From: DATIYW01 sp035517415
GTDB taxonomy: Bacteria > Acidobacteriota > Thermoanaerobaculia > Thermoanaerobaculales > Thermoanaerobaculaceae
Assembly: GCA_035517415.1 (NCBI GenBank)
Contig: DATIYW010000024.1
Location: 1-14,926, forward strand
Length of the DNA stretch: 14,926 bases
Direction: 5' to 3'
In this document: in pieces, positions 1-8,024 of the stretch
Layout of the letters: each line of letters opens with the position of its first letter
Numbering within the stretch: the stretch's first letter is position 1
Position numbers and translations under genes: made by a program
Notes under the pieces: model-generated
Seen by the model: only the letters and a program-made list of their open reading frames with translations
Database searches by the model: none
What the model was told of the DNA's origin: nothing

Positions 1-2283
1 TTCGACGACTTCCCGATCGTGCTCGAGGCATGGCGTACCTGCCTGCAGGACGAGTTCGACCTCGACAACCTGCGCCGCGTGCTCGACGAGCTCGAGCAGG
101 GGCGGATCGCGGTGCGGGAGGTGACGACCTCGTCGCCCTCGCCGTTCGCCTCCCACATGGGGTGGAAGCGCACCAACGAGCTGATGTACGAGGACGACGC
201 CCCGCTCGGTGCGCCGTCGCGGCTCCGCGCCGACCTGATCCACGAGGTCGCCCGCAGCTCTCACCTGCGGCCACGCCTGGCGCCGGAGCTGATCGAGCGC
301 TTCCGCCGCAAGCTGCAGCGCACCTGGCCCGGCTACGCGCCGCGCTCCGCCGCCGAGCTGCTCGACTGGGTCGTGGAGCGGGTGGCGATCCCGTGGCCGG
401 AGTGGGAGGAGCTGCTCGCGGCGATCGCGCGCGACCACGCGCTCGAAGGCGACGCGCTGCTCGCCGAGCTGGGGTCGAAGGTGGTCGCCACCCGGCAGGC
501 CAGCGGCGCGCTGCGGTTCGTCTGCGCCCGCGAGAGCGTGCCGCGCCTCGCCGCCGCGCTCGGGTTCGACCCGCAGGCGCGGGCGTTCGTGCCGCCGCCG
601 TTCGACCGCGCACTCGCGACGAGCGCGGCCGCCCTCGCGCCCTCGCGCCCGGTGGAGGCGTCGCCGGACGAAGACCCGGCGGGCGACCCGCTGGTCGAGC
701 TGGTCGGCGAGCTGCTGCGGTTCCATGGCCCGATCCGCCCGGGCGCGCTGGCGGACGCGCTGGGGCTCGACTCGGCGCGCGAGGGCGAGGCGATCGAGGC
801 GCTCGCCGAGGCCGACCGGGTCGTCGTCGACGAGCTGACGGACGGCGCGGTGGGGCCCGAGGTGTGCGACGCGGAGAACCTCGAGCGCCTGCTCCGCATC
901 GCCCGCGCCGAGGCGCGCCCCGCGTTCGAGGCGCTGCCCGCCGCGTCGCTGCCGCTCTTCCTCGCGGCCTGGCAGGGGCTGGCGAGCGGCGGTGCCGGTA
1001 TCGACGACCTGCGCGGGGCGCTCGACCGCCTCTTCGGGCTGGCGGCGCCCGCCTCGCTGTGGGAGACCGACCTGCTCCCGGCCCGCCTCGACCCCTACCA
1101 CCCGGCATGGCTCGACGCGTTGCTCGCGGAGGGCGAGCTCGGCTGGTTCGGTTGCGGCGAGCAGCGCCTCGCGTTCGCCATCGCGGACGACCGGGCGCTC
1201 GTGATGCCCCCGCCGGCGGTGGACGAGAAGGTGCCGGGTGCGGCGCCGGCGCCGGGGGCAGGTGACGAGGCGGAGGGGGACGACGACGGCGCGGCGGCGG
1301 TGTCCACCGTGCAGGTGGGCACGCCGCGGGCCGAGGACACCGCGCCGGAGAGCGACGAGCTCGTTCTCGCCCGACTGTTCCCGGCGGGCGGCGGCCGGTT
1401 CTCGTTCGACGAGCTGCTGGCGCGCGCTCGCATCGGCTCGGCGGAGCTGAGTCGCGCGGTGTGGCGGCTGGTGTGGCGCGGCGCGGTCTCCAACGACGGC
1501 TTCGCGGCGGTCCGGCGCGGCCTCGAGAGCGGCTTCAAGGCCGCCGAGGCGAGCCCCGGTCCGGCCGCCGGGCGGCGCTCGCGGCGCCTCGGGTTCGAGC
1601 GCTGGAAGGGGACCCGGCCGTTCGCCGGCAACTGGTTCCGCCTCGCGGCGACCGAGCCGGACGGCGACGCGCTCGACCGCGAGGAGGACAACCGCGCCCG
1701 CGCCCGGCTCGTCCTCGACCGCTACGGCGTGGTGTTCCGCGAGCTGCTGGAGCGCGAGCTGCCGTGCCTGCGCTGGGGCCCGCTGTTCCGCACCCTGCGG
1801 CTGATGGAGCTGTCCGGAGAGGTGGTCGCCGGGCGCTTCTTCGACGGCGTCGCCGGCCTGCAGTTCGCGTCGCACGCGGCGGTCCGCACCATGCGCGACG
1901 GCCTGGCGGAGGACCGCGTGTGGTGGCTCAACGCCGCCGACCCGGCCTCGCCGTGCGGCCTCGCACTCGGCGGCGGCCCGGCGGAGCTGCCGCGCCGCCT
2001 GCCGACCTCGCACCTCGTCTTCCACGGCACGCGCGTGGTGGTGGTCTCGGAGCGGCGCGGCAAGGCGCTCACGGTGCATGCCGGGCCCGAGCACCCGAGG
2101 CTGCCGGAGTACCTCGGCTTCCTCAAGGTGATGCTGACCCGGCAGGCGCGGCCGATGCGGGCGATCGTGGTCGAGACGATCAACGGTGCGGCGGCGGCCT
2201 CGAGTCCCTACCGCGCCCTCCTCGACGCGGCGTTCCACACCACCCGCGACGGCTCCACCCTCCGTCTGACGCGGCGCTATTAG
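1..2283 (+). CDS. lhr: Lhr-family DEAD/DEAH-box helicase, C-terminal part (5' end outside window)
   Basis: The reading frame is open from base 1, so the gene begins upstream and the two RecA-like motor domains are missing. The visible 760 residues start with FDDFPIVLEAWRTCLQDEFD, followed by a segment of the form VxTSSPSPFASHMG and then LMYEDDAP. This run is characteristic of the region after the helicase core in Lhr proteins, which are 3'-5' DNA/RNA translocating helicases linked to DNA repair. Further on are winged-helix-like segments, an acidic low-complexity linker near residues 410-450, a 'WRLVWRGAVSNDGF' motif near 485-500 and a C-terminal module with 'LDRYGVVFRELLE' and 'RLMELSGEVVAGRFFDGVAGLQF', also typical of Lhr C-terminal regions. 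It ends with TAG at 2281-2283. Lhr identity is firm; the exact subclass cannot be set without the motor domains. Confidence 0.9.
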   Translation, partial: FDDFPIVLEAWRTCLQDEFDLDNLRRVLDELEQGRIAVREVTTSSPSPFASHMGWKRTNELMYEDDAPLGAPSRLRADLIHEVARSSHLRPRLAPELIERFRRKLQRTWPGYAPRSAAELLDWVVERVAIPWPEWEELLAAIARDHALEGDALLAELGSKVVATRQASGALRFVCARESVPRLAAALGFDPQARAFVPPPFDRALATSAAALAPSRPVEASPDEDPAGDPLVELVGELLRFHGPIRPGALADALGLDSAREGEAIEALAEADRVVVDELTDGAVGPEVCDAENLERLLRIARAEARPAFEALPAASLPLFLAAWQGLASGGAGIDDLRGALDRLFGLAAPASLWETDLLPARLDPYHPAWLDALLAEGELGWFGCGEQRLAFAIADDRALVMPPPAVDEKVPGAAPAPGAGDEAEGDDDGAAAVSTVQVGTPRAEDTAPESDELVLARLFPAGGGRFSFDELLARARIGSAELSRAVWRLVWRGAVSNDGFAAVRRGLESGFKAAEASPGPAAGRRSRRLGFERWKGTRPFAGNWFRLAATEPDGDALDREEDNRARARLVLDRYGVVFRELLERELPCLRWGPLFRTLRLMELSGEVVAGRFFDGVAGLQFASHAAVRTMRDGLAEDRVWWLNAADPASPCGLALGGGPAELPRRLPTSHLVFHGTRVVVVSERRGKALTVHAGPEHPRLPEYLGFLKVMLTRQARPMRAIVVETINGAAAASSPYRALLDAAFHTTRDGSTLRLTRRY

Positions 2284-2495
2284 CCCGGGATCCACCCGGC
2301 TCCCGCCGCGCGGGAATGGCCCCGCGTCCACGCCCGGTTCCCCGTCGCAAGAGCACGGTCATGTCAAGCGAAACACGCCGCGCGAGACGCCCGGCCGCAG
2401 GGCCGGCGCAGCCGTGCGCTCGGACCTGGTCCGACCGCAGCCGAGCGGCGGCGGCTCCGCTGCCGCATCCGAACATCGGGAGGAGGGAGATCCCC

Positions 2496-3329
2496 ATGAG
2501 GAAGCTGTCCTTCGTCGTCGTGCTGGCGGTCCTTGCCGCACCCGCTTTCGCGGGGTTCTCGGTGGACCTGCCGATCGTGGCCGGGCTCCAGGGCGTGTCG
2601 ACGCGCTTCTACACCGCGGTCGACGTCACCAACTACAGCGCCCAGCCCACCGACGTCTCGTTCGAGTACATCTCGACCGACTACACCGTGGAGGCGCACG
2701 GGACGCTCGTCACGGGGCTGCCGGCGCACGGCAACTTCCACACCGACGACGTCATCATCTACCTCGCCAACCACGGCTTCCTCACCGCCGACCAGGCCAA
2801 GAACAGCAAGGGCACGATGCTGCTGACGTTCACCAACCCGGCGTTCCTCGAAGGCAGCGAGGCGGCGGTGACGGTGCGGACGTACAACTTCCTCACCCCG
2901 GGGCAGCCGGCGTCGGTCGGCTACTCCTATCGCGGCTTCGTCGTCCGCGGCGAGGGCGCGCACGCGCTCTCCGCCGTCATCGGCGACACCAGCACCGCGT
3001 CGAGCGGCGTGCCGGTGGTGATCACCAACCTCGGCGTGGAGGACGTCGGCATCAACGACCAGGGGCAGGTCGACACCGCGCCGGTGACGGTGCAGCTGAC
3101 GTTCGTCGACCCGGCGACCGGCCACCAGGTCGGACCGCAGCCGACCGTGACGCTCAAGCCGGGGCAGGTGACGCAGATCAACAACGTGTGGACGACCTAC
3201 AGCCTGTCGCACAGCGCCCAGAATCTGCTCCTGACCTTGGCCGAAACGGCGGGGACGGCGCAGATCCGCGCCTACGTGATCGAGAAGGACGTCACCACCA
3301 ACGACGGCTCGATCTTCTTCGCGCAGTAG
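2496..3329 (+). CDS. Secreted beta-sandwich protein of unknown function
   Basis: A 277-residue protein with a clear Sec signal peptide (MRKLSFVVVLAVLAAPAFA, cleavage expected before GFSVDLP). The start is fixed by a strong ribosome site, GGGAGGAGGG at 2478-2487, eight bases before the ATG. The mature part is rich in alternating beta-type residues and in T, V and N (for example FYTAVDVTNYSAQPTDVSFEY), and ends AYVIEKDVTTNDGSIFFAQ. There is no transmembrane helix after the signal and no catalytic motif that I recognise. It resembles secreted 'incident/anchor' beta-sandwich proteins frequent in Acidobacteriota, which are of unknown role. The next gene starts 11 bases after its stop and probably shares its mRNA. 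The protein is probably periplasmic or extracellular. Confidence 0.88.
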   Translation: MRKLSFVVVLAVLAAPAFAGFSVDLPIVAGLQGVSTRFYTAVDVTNYSAQPTDVSFEYISTDYTVEAHGTLVTGLPAHGNFHTDDVIIYLANHGFLTADQAKNSKGTMLLTFTNPAFLEGSEAAVTVRTYNFLTPGQPASVGYSYRGFVVRGEGAHALSAVIGDTSTASSGVPVVITNLGVEDVGINDQGQVDTAPVTVQLTFVDPATGHQVGPQPTVTLKPGQVTQINNVWTTYSLSHSAQNLLLTLAETAGTAQIRAYVIEKDVTTNDGSIFFAQ

Positions 3330-3340
3330 GGGAGGCAGCC

Positions 3341-4531
3341 ATGGGCGCACGACTCTCGCGTTCGCTTCCGCTCGTCGGGCTGCTCGGCGCGGCGTGCCTC
3401 GCGACCGCCGCGGTCTCGACCGCAGCGCCGCCCGACGGCACGTTCAGCCGCTTCGACCTGGGGAGCGGAATCTCGGTCGACGCCATCGCCGGCGACGACA
3501 AGGGCAGCGTCTTCGTCAGCTCGACGCTCGCCAACAAGCTCCTCTGGATCGACAACCAGTACGGCCTCCACACCTACTCGCTCCCGACCGCGAACAGCTT
3601 TCCCGGCGCGCTCATCTCGTACTGCCGCGGCGCGCTCGTGGCGCTGGGGAACCTCGATCGATTCGCGGCCTTCTCCTATCTCCCGGAGGGGTCGAGCAAC
3701 TTCGTCCAGACGCCGCAGATCAACTTCAGCGGCAGCTTCGGCGACCTCACGTCCGGGAAGGGCGACCTCATCTACGCCGCCATCAACGACGGCACCAGCC
3801 ACGTCGGCTCGATCCTCAGCTACGACGTCAGGAGGGACATCGCCGCGTCGCTCGGCTTCGGCGCCAAGGGGATCGACGGCCTGATCTTCGACCGGAAGAA
3901 CAGCTACCTCTTCGCCAGCGACCTCGCCGCCTCGTCGATCTACCGGATCGACCTCACGCCGACCACCCCGGCCGTCGTGCAGTTCCAGTTCACCCCCGGG
4001 GCGTTCAGCCCGGGCGCGGGCGATTTCGCCCGGGGCTGCAACGGCGAGACCTACTTCACCGCGAACCAGGCGATCTACCGGATGATCACCACGGCCGGGA
4101 ACACGACCTTCGACGCCGTGACGTTCACCGGCTACGACCCGATCGGGATCATGGTCCGCCACGAGGATTGCAACATCTACACCACCCTCGACGGCGCGCA
4201 GTTCTTCGTCGGCCAGCTCAAGTTCGCGCCGACGCCGGGCGGGCAGCCGACGTTCAACATCGTCGGCCGGAGCGACGTGTACCTCGGCTACATCGGCGCG
4301 ATCAAGCGGCCCAAGATGCCGGTCGTCTCGCTGCGGTCGGCCGCCCTGTTCGCGACCGACCCGGCGTCGGAGTGCCCCTCCCTCGACTTCGCGGTCCAGG
4401 GGAACAACACGGTCACCCACGGCGACGACCTGTACTGGTTCAAGCTGCCGCAGCAGACGTGTCCGCCGCCGATCGAGTCGGAGACGCCCCGGCGGGCGCT
4501 GCCGGCAATCAGCCTCAGATACAGCTTCTGA
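3341..4531 (+). CDS. Secreted beta-propeller-like protein
   Basis: A 396-residue protein. The ATG follows the previous stop by 11 bases, with GGGGAGG as its ribosome site, so the two genes are probably translated from one mRNA. Residues 1-28 form a signal peptide, with cleavage expected after AVSTA. A cysteine sits inside the hydrophobic stretch (LLGAAC), but hydrophobic residues continue after it, so I do not call it a lipoprotein. The mature protein has repeated blade-like units of the SMP-30/NHL or YncE type: 'AIAGDDKGSVFVSSTLANKLLWID', 'DLIYAAINDGTSHVGSILSYD', 'FDRKNSYLFASDLAASSIYRID' and 'NGETYFTANQAIYRM'. Five cysteines lie in the mature part, mostly C-terminal. A virginiamycin-B-lyase-like or binding propeller is possible, but no catalytic set is visible. 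The function is unknown. Confidence 0.87.
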   Translation: MGARLSRSLPLVGLLGAACLATAAVSTAAPPDGTFSRFDLGSGISVDAIAGDDKGSVFVSSTLANKLLWIDNQYGLHTYSLPTANSFPGALISYCRGALVALGNLDRFAAFSYLPEGSSNFVQTPQINFSGSFGDLTSGKGDLIYAAINDGTSHVGSILSYDVRRDIAASLGFGAKGIDGLIFDRKNSYLFASDLAASSIYRIDLTPTTPAVVQFQFTPGAFSPGAGDFARGCNGETYFTANQAIYRMITTAGNTTFDAVTFTGYDPIGIMVRHEDCNIYTTLDGAQFFVGQLKFAPTPGGQPTFNIVGRSDVYLGYIGAIKRPKMPVVSLRSAALFATDPASECPSLDFAVQGNNTVTHGDDLYWFKLPQQTCPPPIESETPRRALPAISLRYSF

Positions 4532-4532
4532 G

Positions 4533-4556
4533 CGCGCGCGACCGCGACCGCGCGCG
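4533..4556. terminator. GC-only hairpin between convergent genes
   Basis: Two CGCGCGCG arms (4533-4540 and 4549-4556) flank the 8-base loop ACCGCGAC. The hairpin begins one base after the TGA of the plus-strand propeller gene and lies 17 bases from the stop of the minus-strand gene at 4573. The position and symmetry suit a bidirectional stop signal. No T-run follows on either side, so intrinsic termination is uncertain. Confidence 0.4.
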
Positions 4557-4572
4557 CGGGTGAGGCGAAGGG

Positions 4573-5802
4573 TCAGCTCTTGGTGAGCGTGGCGTGGACC
4601 GACTCGCCGCCGCCGCCGACCTGCGGCGTGTAGAGGATGAAGTAGGCGAGGTCCATGGTGGTGCCGTCGGCGTGGCCGAACAGCGCGATGTTGCCGACCA
4701 CCGAGCCGTTGTAGTAGAGGCCGGCCTGGGTCGAGATCACGCCGTCCGGCCGCAGCTCGCCGGTGGCGCCGCTGAACAGCGAGGACGACGACTTGACCAC
4801 CAGGCCGCGCGGCTCGATCGTGCCGCTCAGCGTCTGCGGCGGCGGCGGGTTGTTGCCGCCGAAGCCGGTGAAGGTGCCGGTGAGCGTGAGCGTCGCCTGC
4901 CAGGTGCGCGCCGGGACGTCGGCGGTGATCTGGATCGTGGCGGTGCCCTGGTAGCCGTAGTAGAAGTTCAGGTACGGCCCGCTCCACGTCCCCGCCCACT
5001 GCGGAGGCGACATCACCGGCGGGTTGCTCATGTCCATCGTGGACGGGTCGCCCGTGGTGTTGTCGATCCGCGACGAGGTGGCGACGATCGCGCCCGGGCC
5101 GGCGGTGACGCCCAGCCGCACCCGGAGGTTGGTTCCGGACGGGCCGCCGATGTCGGTGACGTTCGGTTGCTGCGCCTCGAACGGCAGCGTCGGGTAGCTC
5201 TTGGTCGCCAGCACGGTGCCGTCGGCGGCGAGCAGGTCGGCCTTGACCGTGCAGCTCTGCCCGGTCACCTCGACGAAGCCGAAGTTGCTGCGCGTCGTGC
5301 CGGCGGCGTCCTGCGCGAGGCCGGAGAGCTCCGTGCTGCCGCCGTTGGCGATCGCGCGCTCGAACGGTGTGCCCGGGAGGTCCTGGCCCGCGCCGCCGAC
5401 GCCCTTGGAGGTGTGCACGTTGGAGTCGAAGGTGCGGCCCGTGACGAAGACCGGCTGATCGGAGCGGATTCGCAGCGCGCCGAACACGCCGTCGAGACCG
5501 AGCGGCACCTTGAGGACGTCGAGGAACTCGACGCACTGGCCGGCCGGGACCGCGACCGTCGCCGTGGCGGGCGAGAGGTTCGACTGGCCGCGCTTGAGGA
5601 AGGCGAGCTCCACGTTGGCGGTGGCGGAGGAGACGTTGTTGATCCACGCCGACGTTCGCCACTGCGAGCACACGCTGGCGACGCAGGCCCCCTGGCCGCG
5701 CCCGACCGAGGCGAGGTAGAGCTCCGTCCCGGCGGGCAGGGCGGAGACGACGGCGGCGGCGAGCAGCGCCGCGGCGGCGAACGAGAGCACCTTGGGTGTC
5801 AT
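4573..5802 (-). CDS. Secreted two-domain beta-rich protein of unknown function
   Basis: 409 residues. I chose the ATG at 5802 because GGAGGGAGG lies just before it and it gives a clean signal peptide (MTPKVLSFAAAALLAAAVVSALPAG). An in-frame upstream ATG at 5847 would place 15 extra residues in front of the signal and overlap the likely promoter. The N-terminal domain (about 25-260) has the pattern 'SQWRTSAWINNVSSATANVELAFL', then 'VPAGQCVEFLDVL', 'FGALRIRSDQPVFVTGRTFD' and 'TRSNFGFVEV', a beta-sandwich layout common in Acidobacteriota secreted proteins. The C-terminal domain (about 265-409) begins WAGTWSGPYLNFYYG and has alternating strands such as 'TATIQITAD', 'TLTLTGTF' and 'GTIEPRGLVV', suggesting a small beta-barrel. 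It converges on the other secreted-protein pair. The function is unknown. Confidence 0.87.
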   Translation of the reverse strand: MTPKVLSFAAAALLAAAVVSALPAGTELYLASVGRGQGACVASVCSQWRTSAWINNVSSATANVELAFLKRGQSNLSPATATVAVPAGQCVEFLDVLKVPLGLDGVFGALRIRSDQPVFVTGRTFDSNVHTSKGVGGAGQDLPGTPFERAIANGGSTELSGLAQDAAGTTRSNFGFVEVTGQSCTVKADLLAADGTVLATKSYPTLPFEAQQPNVTDIGGPSGTNLRVRLGVTAGPGAIVATSSRIDNTTGDPSTMDMSNPPVMSPPQWAGTWSGPYLNFYYGYQGTATIQITADVPARTWQATLTLTGTFTGFGGNNPPPPQTLSGTIEPRGLVVKSSSSLFSGATGELRPDGVISTQAGLYYNGSVVGNIALFGHADGTTMDLAYFILYTPQVGGGGESVHATLTKS

Positions 5803-5830
5803 CGGGCCTCCCTCCGAGAATCGAATGAGC

Positions 5831-5862
5831 AGAATACTCAATCTCAATCGCGTTCATGTCAA
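5831..5862 (-). promoter_or_regulatory. Candidate promoter for the 4573-5802 gene
   Basis: On the minus strand a perfect -35 hexamer TTGACA (5862-5857) is followed by an AT-richer stretch that is unusual for this window. Possible -10 hexamers are GAGTAT with a 17-base spacer (5839-5834) and TATTCT with a 20-base spacer (5836-5831). Neither is ideal. The spacer holds a tandem GATTGA GATTGA repeat. The start codon is at 5802, about 30 bases further on. Confidence 0.45.
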
Positions 5863-5930
5863 GCGCCCGCGGTGTTCGGGCGGCAGAACTCGGTGGGGCG
5901 AGAGGCGGGGTTTTCGCCGGCGGTCCCGCG

Positions 5931-6710
5931 TCAGGCGGAGAGGCCGGAGCGGAGCGCGCGGATCTTGCGCCGGGCGGCCCGCTGGACTTCGATCGCTCCG
6001 AGGTGCGGCGTGGTGCGGGTCGCGGACCGCCACACCGCGATCGCGGCGTTGCGCAGCGGCGCGGCGAGGAAGGCGCGGCGCTGCTGCGCGAGGCCGGCGC
6101 GGAAATCGGCGTCGAACGTCGCGGCGGAGACCGGCCGGAAGCGCAGGCCGAGACCTTCCAGGTGCTCGACCGCGCGGCGGTGGGCCTCGAACAGCACCGC
6201 GACGGAGGCGCCCGGGAGGATCTGGCTGAACGCGCCCGGGCCCGCCGGCAGCGTGCCGGCCCCGCGCGCCGCGCAGCTCGAGAGGCCGCCCTCGCGCCCC
6301 TCGAGGAACGAGAAGAAGTCGAACGCGACCCGCGACGGGACGGTCCCGGTGCGGAACGCCGTGCCGTAGGTCCGCCGCGCCTCGTTTGTGAAGGCCAGCA
6401 CGAGCGCGGGCGGCGCGGCGCCGACCTCCCGCAGCGGCCCGGCGGGGGTGAAGCCGAGCGCGCGGTACTCGCGGGCGAGCGCCTCCAGCTCCGGGGGGCA
6501 GGGATCCGCAGCCGGCCGCATCTGCACCTCGGCGGGGAGGTTCGCGGCGACGACCAGGACCACGAAGGCGACCAGGAGCAGCAACACCACCGCCGCCATC
6601 GCCGGGAAGCGGAGCCAGCCGAGCGCGGCCAGCCACGCCGGCGGGTGGACCGCCAGGTAGCCGAGCAGCAGGCCGACGGCGAGCGGGAAGTAGCGCGTGA
6701 CGCGATCCAC
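5931..6710 (-). CDS. Unrecognised membrane-anchored protein
   Basis: 259 residues if translated from the GTG at 6710 (VDRVTRYFPLAVGLLLGYLA...). The ribosome site there is poor, so the start is uncertain, but a start after the second hydrophobic stretch would remove the membrane anchor. There are two hydrophobic segments, about residues 8-23 and 36-57, then a soluble domain of about 200 residues. That domain contains 'ALVLAFTNEARRTYGTAF', 'PSRVAFDFFSFLEGREGGLSSC', 'GPGAFSQILPGASVAVLFEAHRRAVEHL' and a basic C-terminus (RRKIRALRSG). I do not recognise the family. The gene begins 26 bases after the stop of the ClpX-like ATPase, on the same strand, so the two are probably co-transcribed and may work together. 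Confidence 0.75.
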   Translation of the reverse strand: MDRVTRYFPLAVGLLLGYLAVHPPAWLAALGWLRFPAMAAVVLLLLVAFVVLVVAANLPAEVQMRPAADPCPPELEALAREYRALGFTPAGPLREVGAAPPALVLAFTNEARRTYGTAFRTGTVPSRVAFDFFSFLEGREGGLSSCAARGAGTLPAGPGAFSQILPGASVAVLFEAHRRAVEHLEGLGLRFRPVSAATFDADFRAGLAQQRRAFLAAPLRNAAIAVWRSATRTTPHLGAIEVQRAARRKIRALRSGLSA

Positions 6711-6736
6711 CCGAGCAGGATAGCCGCCCGGCGCGG

Positions 6737-7906
6737 TTATCCCAGGTTTAGCGCCTGGCGGACCATGGCGGCCGTGATCGTGAGGTGCTTGCGGCCGTCG
6801 GCGGCGTCCTCGAGGGTGGCGTTGCGCGCGGGGTCGTACTCGATCGGGTTGATGATCTTGCCGAAGATCGTGCGCAGCGCGCGGGCGCCGGTGCGGGAGT
6901 GCTTCTCGGCCTGCTCGGCGATGAACGCGGCGGCGAGGTCCTCGAGGTCGAGCGCGATCCCCATCACGTCGAGGTAGCGGCGCGAGCGCACGAACGGCGA
7001 GTCGTACGACTTCAGCAGGATCTCCTTGAGCACGTCGACGCCGAGCTCGGAGAGCAGCACCACGTTGTCGAAGCGGGCGACGAACTGCGGCACCATGCCG
7101 TACTGGAACAGGTCTTCGATCTTGAAGTAGTCGGCGAGCGAGAAGCGCATCTCGATCGTGACGTGGCCGTCGGCGGAGAACACCGGCACCGACTTGAGCT
7201 TCTCGCCGCTGCCCGGGTTGGTGACGCGGAGGAAAACCTGGTCGTAGAGGCCCTCGAACGCGCCGCCGCAGATGAACATCATGCCGCCGGTGTCGATCTC
7301 GAGCGTGATGTGCTTCTCCTCCCCGCCCACGTCGACCGTGGCGTGGATCGGGATCGTGTTGCCCTCCATCAGGGTCAGCAGGCCCTGCTGCAGCGCGACG
7401 CCGATCGGGTTGGGCTTGCCGGCGATCACCGACGACATCTTGTCGATCTCGTCGATGCAGATCGTGGCGCGCTCCATCGTCTCCTTGAGCTCGGCCGCGC
7501 TCGGCAGGTGGCCGAGGACGACCCGCGCGCGCTGCTCGACCGCGGTGAGCAGCCGGTCGGGGCGGAACTCCAGCCGGTCGGAGTCGACCAGCAGGTTGGC
7601 GTTGATGATCGCCATCGCGCGGAACGGGTTGAACTCCGGCACCTCGTTGTAGAGGCGCTGGATGTTGTTCATGATCGTCGTCTTGCCGGTGCCGGAGTTG
7701 CCGATCAGCACGATGTTGCCGGGCACCTTGCCGGTGCAGTGCTTGTAGATCGCGACCGAGACGAAGCGCAGCGCGTGGTCCTGGCCGAGCACGCCCTTGC
7801 GCAGCGCCGCCAGGATCTCGGGCGGCGTGATGTCCTCGAGGCGCCGCGGCCCGGCCGGCGCTCCGGCGGGCGCGGCCGCGCGTGCTTCCGTTTGCGGCTT
7901 GCTCAA
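6737..7906 (-). CDS. ClpX-like AAA+ ATPase without zinc domain, pore-1 GYVG or IGF loop
   Basis: 389 residues from a TTG at 7906, which has GGGAGGGAGC directly before it. A GTG at 7942 would add 12 residues but has no ribosome site. Over its whole length it follows the ClpX AAA+ module: GQDHALRFVSVAIY (41-54), Walker A GNSGTGKT (69-76), Walker B ICIDEID (149-155), 'LLTLMEG' (176-182), 'FICGGAF' (211-217), an arginine finger at R278 in 'VPQFVARFD', and sensor II 'GARALR' (340-345). It differs where ClpX touches substrate and ClpP. The N-terminal zinc-binding domain is absent. The aromatic GYVG pore loop is replaced by 'DSDRLEFRP' (108-116). The IGF ClpP-docking loop is replaced by 'NPGSGEKLKSV' (230-240). 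ATP binding and hydrolysis look intact, but ClpP-dependent proteolysis looks unlikely. It is a ClpX paralogue of unknown target. Confidence 0.88.
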   Translation of the reverse strand: MSKPQTEARAAAPAGAPAGPRRLEDITPPEILAALRKGVLGQDHALRFVSVAIYKHCTGKVPGNIVLIGNSGTGKTTIMNNIQRLYNEVPEFNPFRAMAIINANLLVDSDRLEFRPDRLLTAVEQRARVVLGHLPSAAELKETMERATICIDEIDKMSSVIAGKPNPIGVALQQGLLTLMEGNTIPIHATVDVGGEEKHITLEIDTGGMMFICGGAFEGLYDQVFLRVTNPGSGEKLKSVPVFSADGHVTIEMRFSLADYFKIEDLFQYGMVPQFVARFDNVVLLSELGVDVLKEILLKSYDSPFVRSRRYLDVMGIALDLEDLAAAFIAEQAEKHSRTGARALRTIFGKIINPIEYDPARNATLEDAADGRKHLTITAAMVRQALNLG

Positions 7907-8024
7907 GCTCCCTCCCGATACCGGGGCTACGTGCCCCGTCACCCGTCCGTTGGGACAACCGGCCGCGGGCCGACATTCTGCCAGATCCGCACCCCGCGGC
8001 GCGAGCTTCGGCGCCTGGTGCGCC

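Noticed and set aside
2302..2314. CCCGC-CGC-GCGGG as an lhr terminator
   Set aside because: It has only a five-base stem with a three-base loop and no T-run. Such hairpins are common at this GC content.
3341..3430. Lipobox in the propeller protein (LLGAAC)
   Set aside because: The -3 position is Gly and the hydrophobic stretch continues after the cysteine to a good signal peptidase I site (STA before APP).
3272..5857. Long minus-strand open frame of 861 codons
   Set aside because: It lies antisense to the propeller gene and runs through the 4573-5802 gene in another frame. Its product is Arg/Ala/Gly/Asp-rich low complexity, has no motif, and lacks the signal peptide and ribosome site seen for the true genes.
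2359..5862. Shared 12-mer TCATGTCAAGCG near 2359 and 5855
   Set aside because: Several 12-mer matches are expected by chance in 15 kb. The two copies have different orientations relative to the genes they precede. Only the 5857-5862 copy makes sense, as a -35 hexamer.
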